Part shown: positions 17,724 to 26,108 of the stretch, in pieces | Layout: the number at the start of each line of letters is the position of its first letter | Position numbering within the stretch: the first letter of the stretch is position 1 | NCBI GenBank assembly: GCA_000403335.2 | Contig: KE159630.1 | Coordinates: 247,172-311,171 of the forward strand | DNA: 64,000 nt | Origin: Lachnospiraceae bacterium MD335 | GTDB lineage: Bacteria > Bacillota > Clostridia > Lachnospirales > Lachnospiraceae | Direction: 5' to 3' | Position numbers and translations under genes: made by a program | The notes under the pieces: generated by a model | What the model was told of the DNA's origin: nothing | Databases searched by the model: none | The model's input: the letters and a program-made list of their open reading frames with translations, nothing else

Positions 17724-17763
17724 ACAAAAGACTGCCGTACCATTTGGTGCGGCGGTCTTTTGT
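17724..17763 (+). terminator. Terminator after flagellin A
   Basis: A long stem pairs 17724-17741 with 17746-17763 (ACAAAAGACTGCCGTACC with its near-complement, two mismatches) around a four-base loop. It lies 83 bases after the flagellin stop. The remainder of the gap to 17927 is A/T-rich with a TTGACA at 17812-17817 and TATTAA 17 bases later, a possible weak promoter for the next small gene. Confidence 0.75.
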
Positions 17764-17927
17764 CATATATTTTAATATCATATTTCACTTAAAAATATAT
17801 GTGTAAAATGTTTGACAAATATTATAGCCATCTTTATTAATTTGTAGTATACTAAAGACGGAACGTAACCTGTTTTATAAAATCGGGGATATTAACCATC
17901 ATTATATTGTAGCAGGAGGTGAACATT

Positions 17928-18077
17928 ATGCCGACAAATGCCGAGGTTATTGAAAACTTAGCACGCAAACTTGAACGCGTACGCGTATTAAATGACCTGA
18001 AAGAATGCCAAACATTAGAAGAATACCAGGAACTCACAAAAAAATATGAAGCACTTTGTAATGATGATAGGAATTAA
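17928..18077 (+). CDS. Small protein of 49 residues, unknown function
   Basis: ATG at 17928 follows AGGAGGTGAACATT, a very strong ribosome site, and the frame runs 49 codons to TAA at 18075-18077. The protein is charged and helical (ENLARKLERVRVLNDLKE), without a membrane segment or a motif I know. A clear hairpin follows at 18096-18124. It lies within the flagellin island, downstream of flagellin A, so a flagellar or regulatory role is possible but unproven. Confidence 0.65.
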   Translation: MPTNAEVIENLARKLERVRVLNDLKECQTLEEYQELTKKYEALCNDDRN

Positions 18078-18095
18078 TCATATAACGGAATTTAG

Positions 18096-18124
18096 AGAGG
18101 ATGTCTGTATACATGACATCCTCT
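18096..18124 (+). terminator. Hairpin after the 49-residue gene
   Basis: AGAGGATGTC (18096-18105) pairs perfectly with GACATCCTCT (18115-18124) around a nine-base loop, 18 bases after the stop codon. The run of T after it is poor, so termination efficiency is uncertain. Confidence 0.6.
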
Positions 18125-18166
18125 TGAAGAATAGACATATTGCACAAATTAGTCGGTATTTATTTT

Positions 18167-18301
18167 CTATGTACCGCTCCGTGCTGCACCTATTTTTTCC
18201 ATAATCCCTTTATTAGTTAATTCCTTAATGTTCTTCTTGACTGCCCTTGTCGTCAGACACAATCCTTCAACAATAGCAGCCTGCATTATCCTTGGATTAT
18301 C
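18167..18301 (-). pseudogene. C-terminal winged-helix remnant of a RecG/AlbA-type regulator
   Basis: On the minus strand, after the glycosyltransferase stop, a shifted frame encodes about 45 residues with LTTRAVKKNIKELTNKGIM and EKIGAARSG. This resembles the C-terminal helix-turn-helix of putative DNA-binding proteins with AlbA/ATPase domains. No start-proximal domains are present; the frame upstream is glycosyltransferase sequence. It is most likely a leftover from a rearrangement inside the flagellin island. Identification is from pattern memory and moderately sure. Confidence 0.4.
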
Positions 18302-19379
18302 CATAAGCATCTCCAACCACCTGTGCCCTCTGCCGCAGGCATTCCTCATATTTCCCTTGAAAAAAAGTGCAAAGCTCCTCTTCGCCAAACCTGTGATACA
18401 ACTCCACGATATGGCGGTAGCAGTTTGTAAGCTCGTCGCCGAGCGTCTTGGCGTCAGGCAGCACAGTGGCTTTGACATATTTCATCAGGGCTTTCAGGGG
18501 TTCCTGATTATCCATCAGAACATTGGCATAATAGTAGGCGTACTTAGCGTTCTCGTCGCACTCCGGCTCATAATGCTCCATCAACGCCAGCGCCTTTTGA
18601 CGGTATCCGGCGCAGACATAGGCTTTTGCCAATCCTTCTATCATGTATTGTACATAGGTAAGGGAGCAGGATGGGTTATACGCCAGTCCTTTTTCATAAT
18701 AAAGGATTGCCTTTTCGTACTTTTCAAGTACCAGCTCAGACTGGGCAATTTGAAAACAGATGTAGGGAGTTTCGCCCTGTGTCGCAAGCTGATGATATAA
18801 AAGGATTAAATTTCGCTCCTGTTTCTGCCTCATTTCAGCAGGGGACAGAGCATATCCGTAATGGACAACCTCAATGGGGAGTTGGAAGCATGGCGTTTCT
18901 GCTAATTTCTTGTATGGATTTTTGGGGACAAGCTGTTCGTGTATCGGGTTTTCGAAATGGTAGTATCTGCGGTCATAATGCCGTGGGACATCGTCCGTCG
19001 CGTAAGTCAGCTGTGCGTCTTTCATGACAACAAGATTGTGAATGCGCAGACTGCCCCTGTATTTTGGATAGGAGCTGACACTCGCATTCAGGGCATCCAT
19101 ATCCGCCTGTGTGACGTACTCGTCACAATCAATTGCTAAAATCCAGTTATTCGAGGCTTGGGCAGCACAGAAATTTCTTGCATCACTAAAGCTGTCTGTC
19201 CATGTCATGTCAAGCACCTTATCGGCATACTGCCGTGCAAGCTTTTTTGTCGCATCCGTGGAGCCTGTATCGGCAACAACAAGCTCCATCGGATATGGAC
19301 ACAGCCGTTTCAGACACTCTGCTATGTGTTTTTCTTCATTTTTGGCAATAATACAGACAGAAATCGGAATATTCGTCAT
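18297..19379 (-). CDS. Family 2 glycosyltransferase with TPR tail, candidate flagellin glycosyltransferase
   Basis: 360 residues. The N-terminal GT-A domain has ISVCIIAKNEEKHIAECL, VVADTGSTDATKKLA and the metal-binding AIDCDEYV; the C-terminal half (from about 200) looks like tetratricopeptide repeats (ALAYNPSCS, GYRQKALALMEHY). This SunS-like layout is common in enzymes that glycosylate proteins. It lies directly downstream of flagellin B on the same strand and between the two flagellins, so O-glycosylation of flagellin is the best guess. GAGGAGAACATA precedes the ATG. Donor sugar is unknown. Confidence 0.85.
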   Translation of the reverse strand: MTNIPISVCIIAKNEEKHIAECLKRLCPYPMELVVADTGSTDATKKLARQYADKVLDMTWTDSFSDARNFCAAQASNNWILAIDCDEYVTQADMDALNASVSSYPKYRGSLRIHNLVVMKDAQLTYATDDVPRHYDRRYYHFENPIHEQLVPKNPYKKLAETPCFQLPIEVVHYGYALSPAEMRQKQERNLILLYHQLATQGETPYICFQIAQSELVLEKYEKAILYYEKGLAYNPSCSLTYVQYMIEGLAKAYVCAGYRQKALALMEHYEPECDENAKYAYYYANVLMDNQEPLKALMKYVKATVLPDAKTLGDELTNCYRHIVELYHRFGEEELCTFFQGKYEECLRQRAQVVGDAYG

Positions 19380-19403
19380 TATGTTCTCCTCTATTAAAAT
19401 TTA

Positions 19404-19431
19404 GAGCCGTCGCACATATGTACGACGGCTC
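19404..19431. terminator. Hairpin between flagellin B and the glycosyltransferase
   Basis: GAGCCGTCG (19404-19412) pairs perfectly with CGACGGCTC (19423-19431). On the minus strand it follows flagellin B and precedes the glycosyltransferase start by about 25 bases, with TAAATTTT after it. It may cut expression of the glycosyltransferase relative to the abundant flagellin message. Confidence 0.6.
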
Positions 19432-19492
19432 CTGTGCTTTGTTTTGACACTTTGATAGTCTTACCAACAATGCTTCTAACAGTTTCCGTGCT

Positions 19493-19540
19493 ATCCTACG
19501 AAAATCTTATCCTACGAAAATCTTATCCTACGAAAATCTT
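19493..19540 (-). repeat. Three tandem 16-bp repeats at the flagellin B stop
   Basis: ATCCTACGAAAATCTT occurs three times in a row without interruption, running into the stop codon of flagellin B (read on the minus strand, the stop region GGATAAG is reiterated). Flagellin A has a single comparable stop region. The unit is not a multiple of three and lies after the stop, so the protein is unaffected. Confidence 0.85.
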
Positions 19541-21434
19541 ATCCTAAGATGGAAAGTACGCCCTGATTAGACTGGTTCGCCTGCGCAAGCATTGACTGAC
19601 CTGCCTGTGAAAGGATGTTAGCGTTCGAATACTTCACCATCTCTGTAGCCATATCCGTATCACGGATAGCAGATTCTGCGCTCTGTGTATTCTCAACAAC
19701 GTTGTCTAAGTTCTTGATTGTGTGCTCTAATCTGTTCTGAACGGCGCCAAGAAGTGAACGCTGTCTTGAAACGGTCTCTATCGCATCAGAAATTGCATCA
19801 ATTGCATAGGTTGCAGCCTTTCCTGAATTATCTTTTACATTCAAATTCTTTACGCCAAGTCCTGCTGCGGACATGGTCTTGATGTTAACGCCAATCTTGT
19901 TGGTCATATCGGCATCAGCGCCTACATGGAGTGCAAATGACAATGCGTTGTCAATTTCAACCGTACCCTGCGTAATTTCGAATACACCATCTCCTTTGTG
20001 CTTAACAGACGCATTTACATCTGCGCCTATGCTGGAAGCCACTTGAAGTTCTTCCTTCATCATGCGGTACGCATCCTGCAAAGAGATGTCTGTCTTTTCA
20101 GAAGATGATACATCTATTGCATAATAATTTGTTCCATTTACGTCTACCTGATTCCCCGCCTTAACAAGCTCTGCAATATCATCAGCTGTAAATGCCGAAC
20201 CGTCTAACTTTTTCGTTACGCCTACAGTATATTCGACTGCTGTTGCATTGGAATTTTCCTTTATTTTAACCGTGTCACCCGCAGCTAATTTTTTTATTTC
20301 TTTTTGGAGATCTTCAACAGATACAATTCCTTTATTCTTTCCGCCGTTTTCCGTTGTACTTACGATGGAATTTGTTGCTCCGGTTGCCTTAATTGTATAA
20401 ACGTCGCCTTCTTTTGCTACATAAGCGGCATCTGCGGCTTTGCTTCCCTCAGTCTTATAGAAACCGCTTGTAGCATGGTAAACACCGTCCGGTGAATATG
20501 CATATCCGACACCATTCGCATGAGTTGTGGCATTCTCTACATATGTGTATTCTACACCATCCTCATCAACGATTGTATCTCCTGCCTTCCATGCAGTATA
20601 GCCTGTTACTGTACCTGCTGATAAATCAAGACCATTTTTGCCGACAAGTGTTGTTGTAATACCTAATGATGTTGTATGTGTTGCACCTTCACTTACTGTA
20701 ATCGTAAGGTTATTGCCTTCTGCGTCAACAACCTTAACGCCAGCCGTCGCGCTTACGTCAGTAGACGCTACGCTTACTGTATAAGTAACGCCGTTTTGTA
20801 CAATTTTGTCACCCTTAGCAGCTGCAAAGCCATTCATGGAATTATAAGAATCTGTTCTCTTAGAACCAACGATATTATAATCCGTTCCGCCGATTTTTAC
20901 AGTATCGCCAATCTTTAAAGAATCAGCCGTAAACGTAGACTTTCCGTTCTGACCTGCAACAAGTTTTCCCTTAAGACCTGCATCATGCGCTTCAAGTGTC
21001 TTTGTGCCTTTTGTGCCGTCGCCCTTTAAGAGATAAATTTCATTGAACTTTGTTGTCTCGGCAACACGGTCAATTTCTGTCGTAAGCTGTGAAATCTCAT
21101 CCTGAATATAAGAGCGGTCTGTCTCAGACTGCGTACCGTTTGCTGCCTGATTTGCAAGCTCATTCATTCTCTGAAGCATATCATGAACTTCTGTCAAAGC
21201 GCCTTCTGCTGTCTGTACTGCACTGATGCCGTCCTCAGCGTTTGACGATGCCTGTGTTAAACCTCTGGTTTGTTTTCTCATCTTCTCAGAAATTGCAAGA
21301 CCTGCTGCGTTATCAGCCGCACGATTAATCTGATAGCCTGATGATAACTTCTCTGTAGACTTTGATAAGCTTCCCTGTGTAATGCCCAACATTCTGTTAG
21401 AATTCATTGCCTGTAAATTGTGCTGTACTATCAT
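19539..21434 (-). CDS. fliC: Flagellin B
   Basis: A second filament protein, 631 residues, in the opposite direction to flagellin A. The conserved ends are nearly the same as in A (IVQHNLQAMNSNRMLG; LAQANQSNQGVLSILG), while the middle (about 140-500) is longer and unrelated in detail, rich in Gly, Thr, Ala and Val. ACGGAGGTAAT precedes the ATG. Its leader and preceding csrA are near-copies of those of flagellin A. Whether both are expressed together or alternately cannot be told from sequence; the inverted layout and nearby recombinase suggest alternation. Confidence 0.96.
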   Translation of the reverse strand: MIVQHNLQAMNSNRMLGITQGSLSKSTEKLSSGYQINRAADNAAGLAISEKMRKQTRGLTQASSNAEDGISAVQTAEGALTEVHDMLQRMNELANQAANGTQSETDRSYIQDEISQLTTEIDRVAETTKFNEIYLLKGDGTKGTKTLEAHDAGLKGKLVAGQNGKSTFTADSLKIGDTVKIGGTDYNIVGSKRTDSYNSMNGFAAAKGDKIVQNGVTYTVSVASTDVSATAGVKVVDAEGNNLTITVSEGATHTTSLGITTTLVGKNGLDLSAGTVTGYTAWKAGDTIVDEDGVEYTYVENATTHANGVGYAYSPDGVYHATSGFYKTEGSKAADAAYVAKEGDVYTIKATGATNSIVSTTENGGKNKGIVSVEDLQKEIKKLAAGDTVKIKENSNATAVEYTVGVTKKLDGSAFTADDIAELVKAGNQVDVNGTNYYAIDVSSSEKTDISLQDAYRMMKEELQVASSIGADVNASVKHKGDGVFEITQGTVEIDNALSFALHVGADADMTNKIGVNIKTMSAAGLGVKNLNVKDNSGKAATYAIDAISDAIETVSRQRSLLGAVQNRLEHTIKNLDNVVENTQSAESAIRDTDMATEMVKYSNANILSQAGQSMLAQANQSNQGVLSILG

Positions 21435-21939
21435 AATATTACCTCCGTGTAATCTGCGGTCAGGATTTCAAAACCCGGTCCGCGTGTCATGGGCATATCC
21501 GTTGCCCGTTTCATAGTTTTTAGTTCCAATATTTAGTTGTAAACCGGATTCTCCCATACAAGACAACCCTTATATAATAATCCGCAGCCGCCCTCTGCCA
21601 TAGGCGCCTTCCACAGCTTTAAGCGCCTGCGGTTTATTAACTGTTTTAATCAAACCAGTCCCTGTCAGCCGTCATCTCCTGTTCCATTGCACGTTTTTCA
21701 ATCGCTTTTCCTCTTGCAATGTTAATTTCCTTCGGGGCATCAATCATAATCTTTAATGACCTGTCATTGCTCCCGAGAAATGTCAGCCTGACATCCTTGC
21801 CAATCATAAGGTACTCATTTTTCGTAACTGATAACCGAAGCATGTTTTAACCTCCTTGTTTCCGGTAATATCCGGCTCTTGCCGTACCGTGCCGCCTTGC
21901 CATGATAGAACAAATGTTTTGATATAACATTTTTCATAG
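21266..21939 (-). repeat. Right arm of the long inverted repeat
   Basis: The minus strand here repeats the left arm: site-like sequence, csrA, leader with the GGGCA-ACGGATA-TGCCC hairpin (21491-21507), and the flagellin 5' end. Outside the arm the sequences part company at once: the left flank has the recombinase gene and the right flank has trpS. The inner boundary is approximate. Confidence 0.85.
21646..21843 (-). CDS. csrA: CsrA RNA-binding translational regulator, right copy
   Basis: Encodes the same 65-residue protein as the left csrA, including the APKEINIARG segment with the RNA-contacting arginine. AAGGAGG precedes the ATG. It lies 211 bases upstream of flagellin B. Keeping two identical copies next to two divergent flagellins suggests that each flagellin is carried with its own repressor, or that inversion and conversion keep the arms alike. 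Confidence 0.93.
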   Translation of the reverse strand: MLRLSVTKNEYLMIGKDVRLTFLGSNDRSLKIMIDAPKEINIARGKAIEKRAMEQEMTADRDWFD

Positions 21940-21949
21940 AGTGTATCAT
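21922..21949. promoter_or_regulatory. Candidate recombinase site 3
   Basis: Read on the minus strand: arm ATGATACACT, spacer CTATGAAA, arm AATGTTATAT. The spacer differs from site 2 by one base and the right arm matches in 8 of 10 positions; the left arm is weaker. The site is inverted relative to site 2 (15641-15668), so recombination between them would flip about 6.3 kb. Just outside it, GAACCTAAGAA occurs twice as a direct repeat (minus strand, about 21963-21992). The rest of the gap to trpS is A/T-rich apart from the trpS promoter. Confidence 0.5.
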
Positions 21950-22130
21950 CTTAAATTCGATTCTTAGGTTCAGAAAGTTTCTTAGGTTCATTGCAGTCAT
22001 TGCGGGTCAGCCTGTTTCCAAAAAAGTTATAAACATAAACATTTTTAGCATTTGTTAATTATCACTTCTCAAAATGATAAAATGAAAGCTTCTGGGGAGA
22101 GATATGAGAAAAACGCAAATTACAAGAATA

Positions 22131-22159
22131 TTGACGTTTCCAAGAAATAATGCTAGTAT
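22131..22159 (+). promoter_or_regulatory. Sigma-A-type promoter of trpS
   Basis: TTGACG (22131-22136) and TAGTAT (22154-22159) are separated by 17 bases, giving a leader of only about 40 bases before the trpS start. That is too short for a T-box, which often controls trpS in Firmicutes. Confidence 0.65.
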
Positions 22160-22204
22160 AACAGAAGATTACAAATTAGTATAAAAGCCAAAGGGGAAAA
22201 CAAG

Positions 22205-23311
22205 ATGAGCAAAATTATATTAACTGGTGACAGACCGACAGGAAGACTTCACATCGGGCATTACGTAGGTTCGCTCAGACAGCGTGTGGAGCTTCAAAAT
22301 TCAGGGGAATTTGATAAAACATATATTATGATAGCAGACGCGCAGGCACTGACCGATAACTTTGAAAATCCCGAAAAAGTGCGTCAGAATGTGATAGAGG
22401 TGGCGCTTGATTATCTTGCGGTGGGGCTGGATCCGGCAAAAGCGACGCTCTTTATCCAGTCGCAGATTTCCGAACTTACAGAACTTACATTCTATTACAT
22501 GAACTTGGTTACGGTTGCAAGGCTGCAGCGAAATCCGACCGTAAAAAATGAAATCCAGCTTCGCAATTTTGAGGCGAGCATTCCTGTAGGATTTTTCACA
22601 TACCCGATCAGTCAGGCGGCAGATATTACATTCTGCAAGGCGAACGTTGTGCCGGTGGGCGAGGACCAGCTTCCCATGATAGAACAGACAAAGGAAATCG
22701 TGCACAAGTTCAACTCCGTGTATGCACCCGAAAATCCTGTGCTGGTAGAACCAAAAGCACTGATTCCAAAGGCAGAAGCGTGCAAGCGTCTTCCCGGAAC
22801 AGACGGAAAGGCAAAGATGAGCAAGTCGCTTGGAAACTGCATTTATCTTGCGGACAGTGCAGACGAGGTACGCACAAAGATTATGAGCATGTACACAGAC
22901 CCGCTTCACTTGCAGGTGAGCGACCCCGGACATTTGGAGGGGAATACCGTGTTTACGTATCTTGACGCGTTTGCCAAAGACGAGCATTTTGCGCGTTATT
23001 GTCCTGACTATGCAAATCTTGACGAGATGAAGGCACATTATCAAAGAGGCGGACTTGGAGACGTGAAAGTCAAAAAGTTCTTAAACAATGTCGTTCAGGA
23101 GGAGCTTGATCCGATTAGAAAGCGGCGCGCCGAATATGAGAAGGATATTCCAGAGATTTACAATATCTTAAAGAAGGGTTCCGACGCAGCAAGAGAAGCT
23201 GCGGCACAAACGCTGTCGGAAGTGAAAAATGCAATGAAAATAGATTATTTCCAGGATATGGAGCTGATACAGGAACAGAGCAAAAAATATGCAAATGAAA
23301 AAAGGGGTTGA
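22205..23311 (+). CDS. trpS: Tryptophanyl-tRNA synthetase
   Basis: Class I synthetase that charges tRNA-Trp. The 368-residue protein has the HIGH signature in [12 protein letters not shown], the [15 protein letters not shown] segment, and the KMSKS signature in [11 protein letters not shown]. It is somewhat longer than the usual 330 residues because of a charged C-terminus. AAAGGGG lies upstream of the ATG. It is a single-gene unit with its own promoter and a terminator overlapping its stop. Confidence 0.97.
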   Translation: MSKIILTGDRPTGRLHIGHYVGSLRQRVELQNSGEFDKTYIMIADAQALTDNFENPEKVRQNVIEVALDYLAVGLDPAKATLFIQSQISELTELTFYYMNLVTVARLQRNPTVKNEIQLRNFEASIPVGFFTYPISQAADITFCKANVVPVGEDQLPMIEQTKEIVHKFNSVYAPENPVLVEPKALIPKAEACKRLPGTDGKAKMSKSLGNCIYLADSADEVRTKIMSMYTDPLHLQVSDPGHLEGNTVFTYLDAFAKDEHFARYCPDYANLDEMKAHYQRGGLGDVKVKKFLNNVVQEELDPIRKRRAEYEKDIPEIYNILKKGSDAAREAAAQTLSEVKNAMKIDYFQDMELIQEQSKKYANEKRG

Positions 23312-23321
23312 CCCTTTTTTT
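23298..23321 (+). terminator. Intrinsic terminator overlapping the trpS stop
   Basis: AAAAAAGGG (23298-23306) pairs with CCCTTTTTT (23312-23320), five-base loop, followed by T. The trpS stop codon lies in the loop, so the hairpin forms as the ribosome leaves. Confidence 0.8.
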
Positions 23322-23420
23322 ATTGCTTTTTTAGAAAATAAACATTATAATTATAGATGAAAAAAATACATTTTGTAATATTTCTTTGCAAACTGTGCTA
23401 TAATAAAAAGGGGTAATGAA

Positions 23421-24767
23421 ATGAAAAATACATTCTATTTATTAAATATGGATGTTTGCGGAATAAAAAATATCCAAAAGAATGTGCATTTGAGTTTCTA
23501 TAAAAAAACAGTTGATAAAGAGTTTGATTCGGAAAAGTATCGGGTGAAAGCAATTTATGGTGAGAATGGTGCGGGAAAGTCTGCTCTTATAACGGCAGTT
23601 AAAATCTTCCAGAATTTAATATTAGATGATAATTATTTAAATGATTCGAAAACACAGATATTTTTGGATGAAATCATCAATAAAGCAACGCAAACTTTTT
23701 GCTTTGAATGCGAATTTCTTTTTAGTTCGAATAACACAAGCAGGGTATATCACTATTCAGTATGCATAGGAAAACGTGAAAACGGAATATATGAAATCCA
23801 GTCTGAACACCTGAAGGTGAAAAATGGCAATTATGCGAATAGCAGGTATAAAATGGTTTTTGAAATTGAAAATGGCGAGCTGGCATTTCTTGATTGTGGT
23901 GATAACGAACGAGAATGGATAGAGAAGAAATCAATGAATTTATTATCTTCGCATTCTTTTGTTGGATTGTATATGAAAAATTTTGAAGTGGATTATATAT
24001 TCAATGATTTGGTTAGCGCTAGTTTTTTTATTCATATCATAGCATGTTCAACGCTTGCACTTGTAATAAACGTGTATATTGCGGAAGAGGATCAGCATGA
24101 ATTGTATTTTTTACGAAAAAAGTTAAAAGGAAACGTATTGCATAAACAGAAAATGATTGATGAGCTTTTCGGTTATGAAGATGGGTTCAATACATTTTTC
24201 CGTGTGAATGAAAGTCATGTTGATAAAAAGAGTTTTGAGGAGTATAAGGAAAGAATTAACCAGCTGACACGGTTTATCAAAATTTTTAAATCAGATTTGG
24301 TATCTATTGATATTGACGCAAAAGAAAATGGAGGGGAATATATATGTGACTTAAATTTGAACTATGGCGGGTATGTGATTAATAAAGAGTTTGAAAGCAC
24401 GGGAATTAAAAAGTTGATAAGGCTGTTTGACTGTTTTGTGGCTGCAAGCAGAGGAAGAATTGTATTTGTGGACGAAATGGATTCGAATCTGAATGATGTG
24501 TATTTATGTAAACTTGTTGAATATTTTATGTATTACGGCAAAGGACAATTATGCTTTACAACCCATAATTTAGACCCGATGACGGTGTTAAAGGAGAATA
24601 AAAATTCCATTGATTTCTTATCCAGTGACAAGCATTTGGTTTCGTGGACATCCCGGGGAAATGCATCGCCGGATAACTGCTATAAAAATGGAATGATTGA
24701 AGACTCTCCGTTTAATATTGATGCGACGGATTTTGTGGGAATTTTTGGGGAGTATCGTGAACCATAA
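23421..24767 (+). CDS. Solitary AAA15-type ATPase (ABC/SMC-like), possible defence protein
   Basis: 448 residues with an ABC-ATPase-like head split by an insertion. Walker A is YGENGAGKSALI near residue 50; Walker B with its signature segment is GRIVFVDEMDSNLNDV near residue 345; a conserved His follows in FTTHNLDPM. The inserted middle is helical and charged. The gene is clearly more A/T-rich than trpS and spoVAD around it, which suggests acquisition. Family members occur alone or with nucleases in anti-phage systems, but no partner gene is visible here, so a defence role is only a guess. ATG at 23421 follows AAAAGGGG. Confidence 0.75.
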   Translation: MKNTFYLLNMDVCGIKNIQKNVHLSFYKKTVDKEFDSEKYRVKAIYGENGAGKSALITAVKIFQNLILDDNYLNDSKTQIFLDEIINKATQTFCFECEFLFSSNNTSRVYHYSVCIGKRENGIYEIQSEHLKVKNGNYANSRYKMVFEIENGELAFLDCGDNEREWIEKKSMNLLSSHSFVGLYMKNFEVDYIFNDLVSASFFIHIIACSTLALVINVYIAEEDQHELYFLRKKLKGNVLHKQKMIDELFGYEDGFNTFFRVNESHVDKKSFEEYKERINQLTRFIKIFKSDLVSIDIDAKENGGEYICDLNLNYGGYVINKEFESTGIKKLIRLFDCFVAASRGRIVFVDEMDSNLNDVYLCKLVEYFMYYGKGQLCFTTHNLDPMTVLKENKNSIDFLSSDKHLVSWTSRGNASPDNCYKNGMIEDSPFNIDATDFVGIFGEYREP

Positions 24768-24837
24768 AGAGCCTGTATAGTTATGATAATTTTAGGAAAA
24801 ATAAATGTCATAATAAAAAATAACAGGAGGATACCAC

Positions 24838-25935
24838 GTGGAAAACAATGCATCAAAAAACAAACCCCTCGGCACATCGAGTGTGGCATATGCAAAGCCG
24901 GTGCTGATTATGGGCAGCGGAAACATTGTAGGGCAGATGGAAAATGAAGGACCGCTTGCGGGCAGCTTTGATAAGGTAAGCGACGACAAAAATGATATGT
25001 TCGGCGAAGATTCGTGGGAAAAGGCGGAAAGCCAGCTGCAAAAGCAGGCGGTCGCGCTTACGCTGCAAAAGACATGCGCGCAGGCGGATGACGTCCGCTA
25101 TTTATTTGCCGGAGATTTGCTCGGACAAAATATCGCAAGCTCGTTTGGGATAAAGGATTACCACATTCCCCTTTTTGGTCTTTACGGCGCGTGCTCGACG
25201 TGTGGGGAGTCATTAGTCCTTGGCAGCATGAACATTGCGGCAGGCTATGCGGACAGGGTAATTGCGCTGACCTCAAGCCACTTTGCAAGCGCACAGAAGG
25301 AGTTCCGTTTTCCGCTGGAGTATGGGAGCCAGCGTCCGCTGTACGCGTCGTGGACCGTAACCGGAAGCGCGGCGTTTCTGCTTCAGGAAGGAAATGCAAA
25401 CGGAAAATCGACAACGGGCAGGCAGATTAAAAACGTATTGGAATCGGAGCATGGCTGCAAAGTCGGAATAACGGGAGTTACGGTTGGAAAAATAGAAGAC
25501 TTCGGTATTAAGGATTCCTTCAATATGGGATGTGCAATGGCGCCGGCTGCGGCATGGACCATTTCCACGCATTTCAAGGATTTCGGAAGAACACCGGACG
25601 ATTATGATGCGATTTTTACCGGAGACCTCGGAAGCGTGGGACAGCAGGCTTTGTTTAATCTGCTTTCACAGGAGGATATTGATATTTCGGAAAATCATTA
25701 CGATTGCGGCATGTTGATTTACGATGCCAAGAAGCAGGACGTTCACGCGGGCGGAAGCGGCTGCGGCTGTTCGGCAGTGGTATTGTCTGCGCATATTCTG
25801 CCAAAGCTTGCAAAAAAGCAGTGGAAGCGGATTTTATTCGTGCCGACAGGCGCACTGCTTAATAAAACATCCTTCAATGAGGGCCAAAACGTTCCGGGAA
25901 TCGCACATGCGGTTGTTATTGAGGCGTTATCATAA
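24838..25935 (+). CDS. spoVAD: Stage V sporulation protein AD
   Basis: A 365-residue thiolase-fold protein matching SpoVAD, which in spore formers acts with SpoVAC and SpoVAE in moving dipicolinic acid into the spore. Recognised by FAGDLLGQ, FGLYGACSTCGESL, the GSAAFLL segment and the closing LLNKTSFNEGQNVPGIAHAV. It begins with GTG at 24838 after AGGAGG. The usual neighbours spoVAC and spoVAE are absent; it sits between an AAA ATPase and an acyl-CoA synthetase. Either the operon is split in this genome or only this part is kept. Confidence 0.93.
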   Translation: MENNASKNKPLGTSSVAYAKPVLIMGSGNIVGQMENEGPLAGSFDKVSDDKNDMFGEDSWEKAESQLQKQAVALTLQKTCAQADDVRYLFAGDLLGQNIASSFGIKDYHIPLFGLYGACSTCGESLVLGSMNIAAGYADRVIALTSSHFASAQKEFRFPLEYGSQRPLYASWTVTGSAAFLLQEGNANGKSTTGRQIKNVLESEHGCKVGITGVTVGKIEDFGIKDSFNMGCAMAPAAAWTISTHFKDFGRTPDDYDAIFTGDLGSVGQQALFNLLSQEDIDISENHYDCGMLIYDAKKQDVHAGGSGCGCSAVVLSAHILPKLAKKQWKRILFVPTGALLNKTSFNEGQNVPGIAHAVVIEALS

Positions 25936-26108
25936 CAGGTTGTTGCAGCAAATGCAAGGGTGTAAGCCGAACTGTTGTAACAAATATACAAAACTTTAGG
26001 AAAACGGTAGAAATTTCGCTACAATAGTGATAAAATAAAAAAGTATGCAAATATTGAAAATGGGAAATTTTCATCATTTACGAAAAACACAAGCGAGGAG
26101 TTACAACA

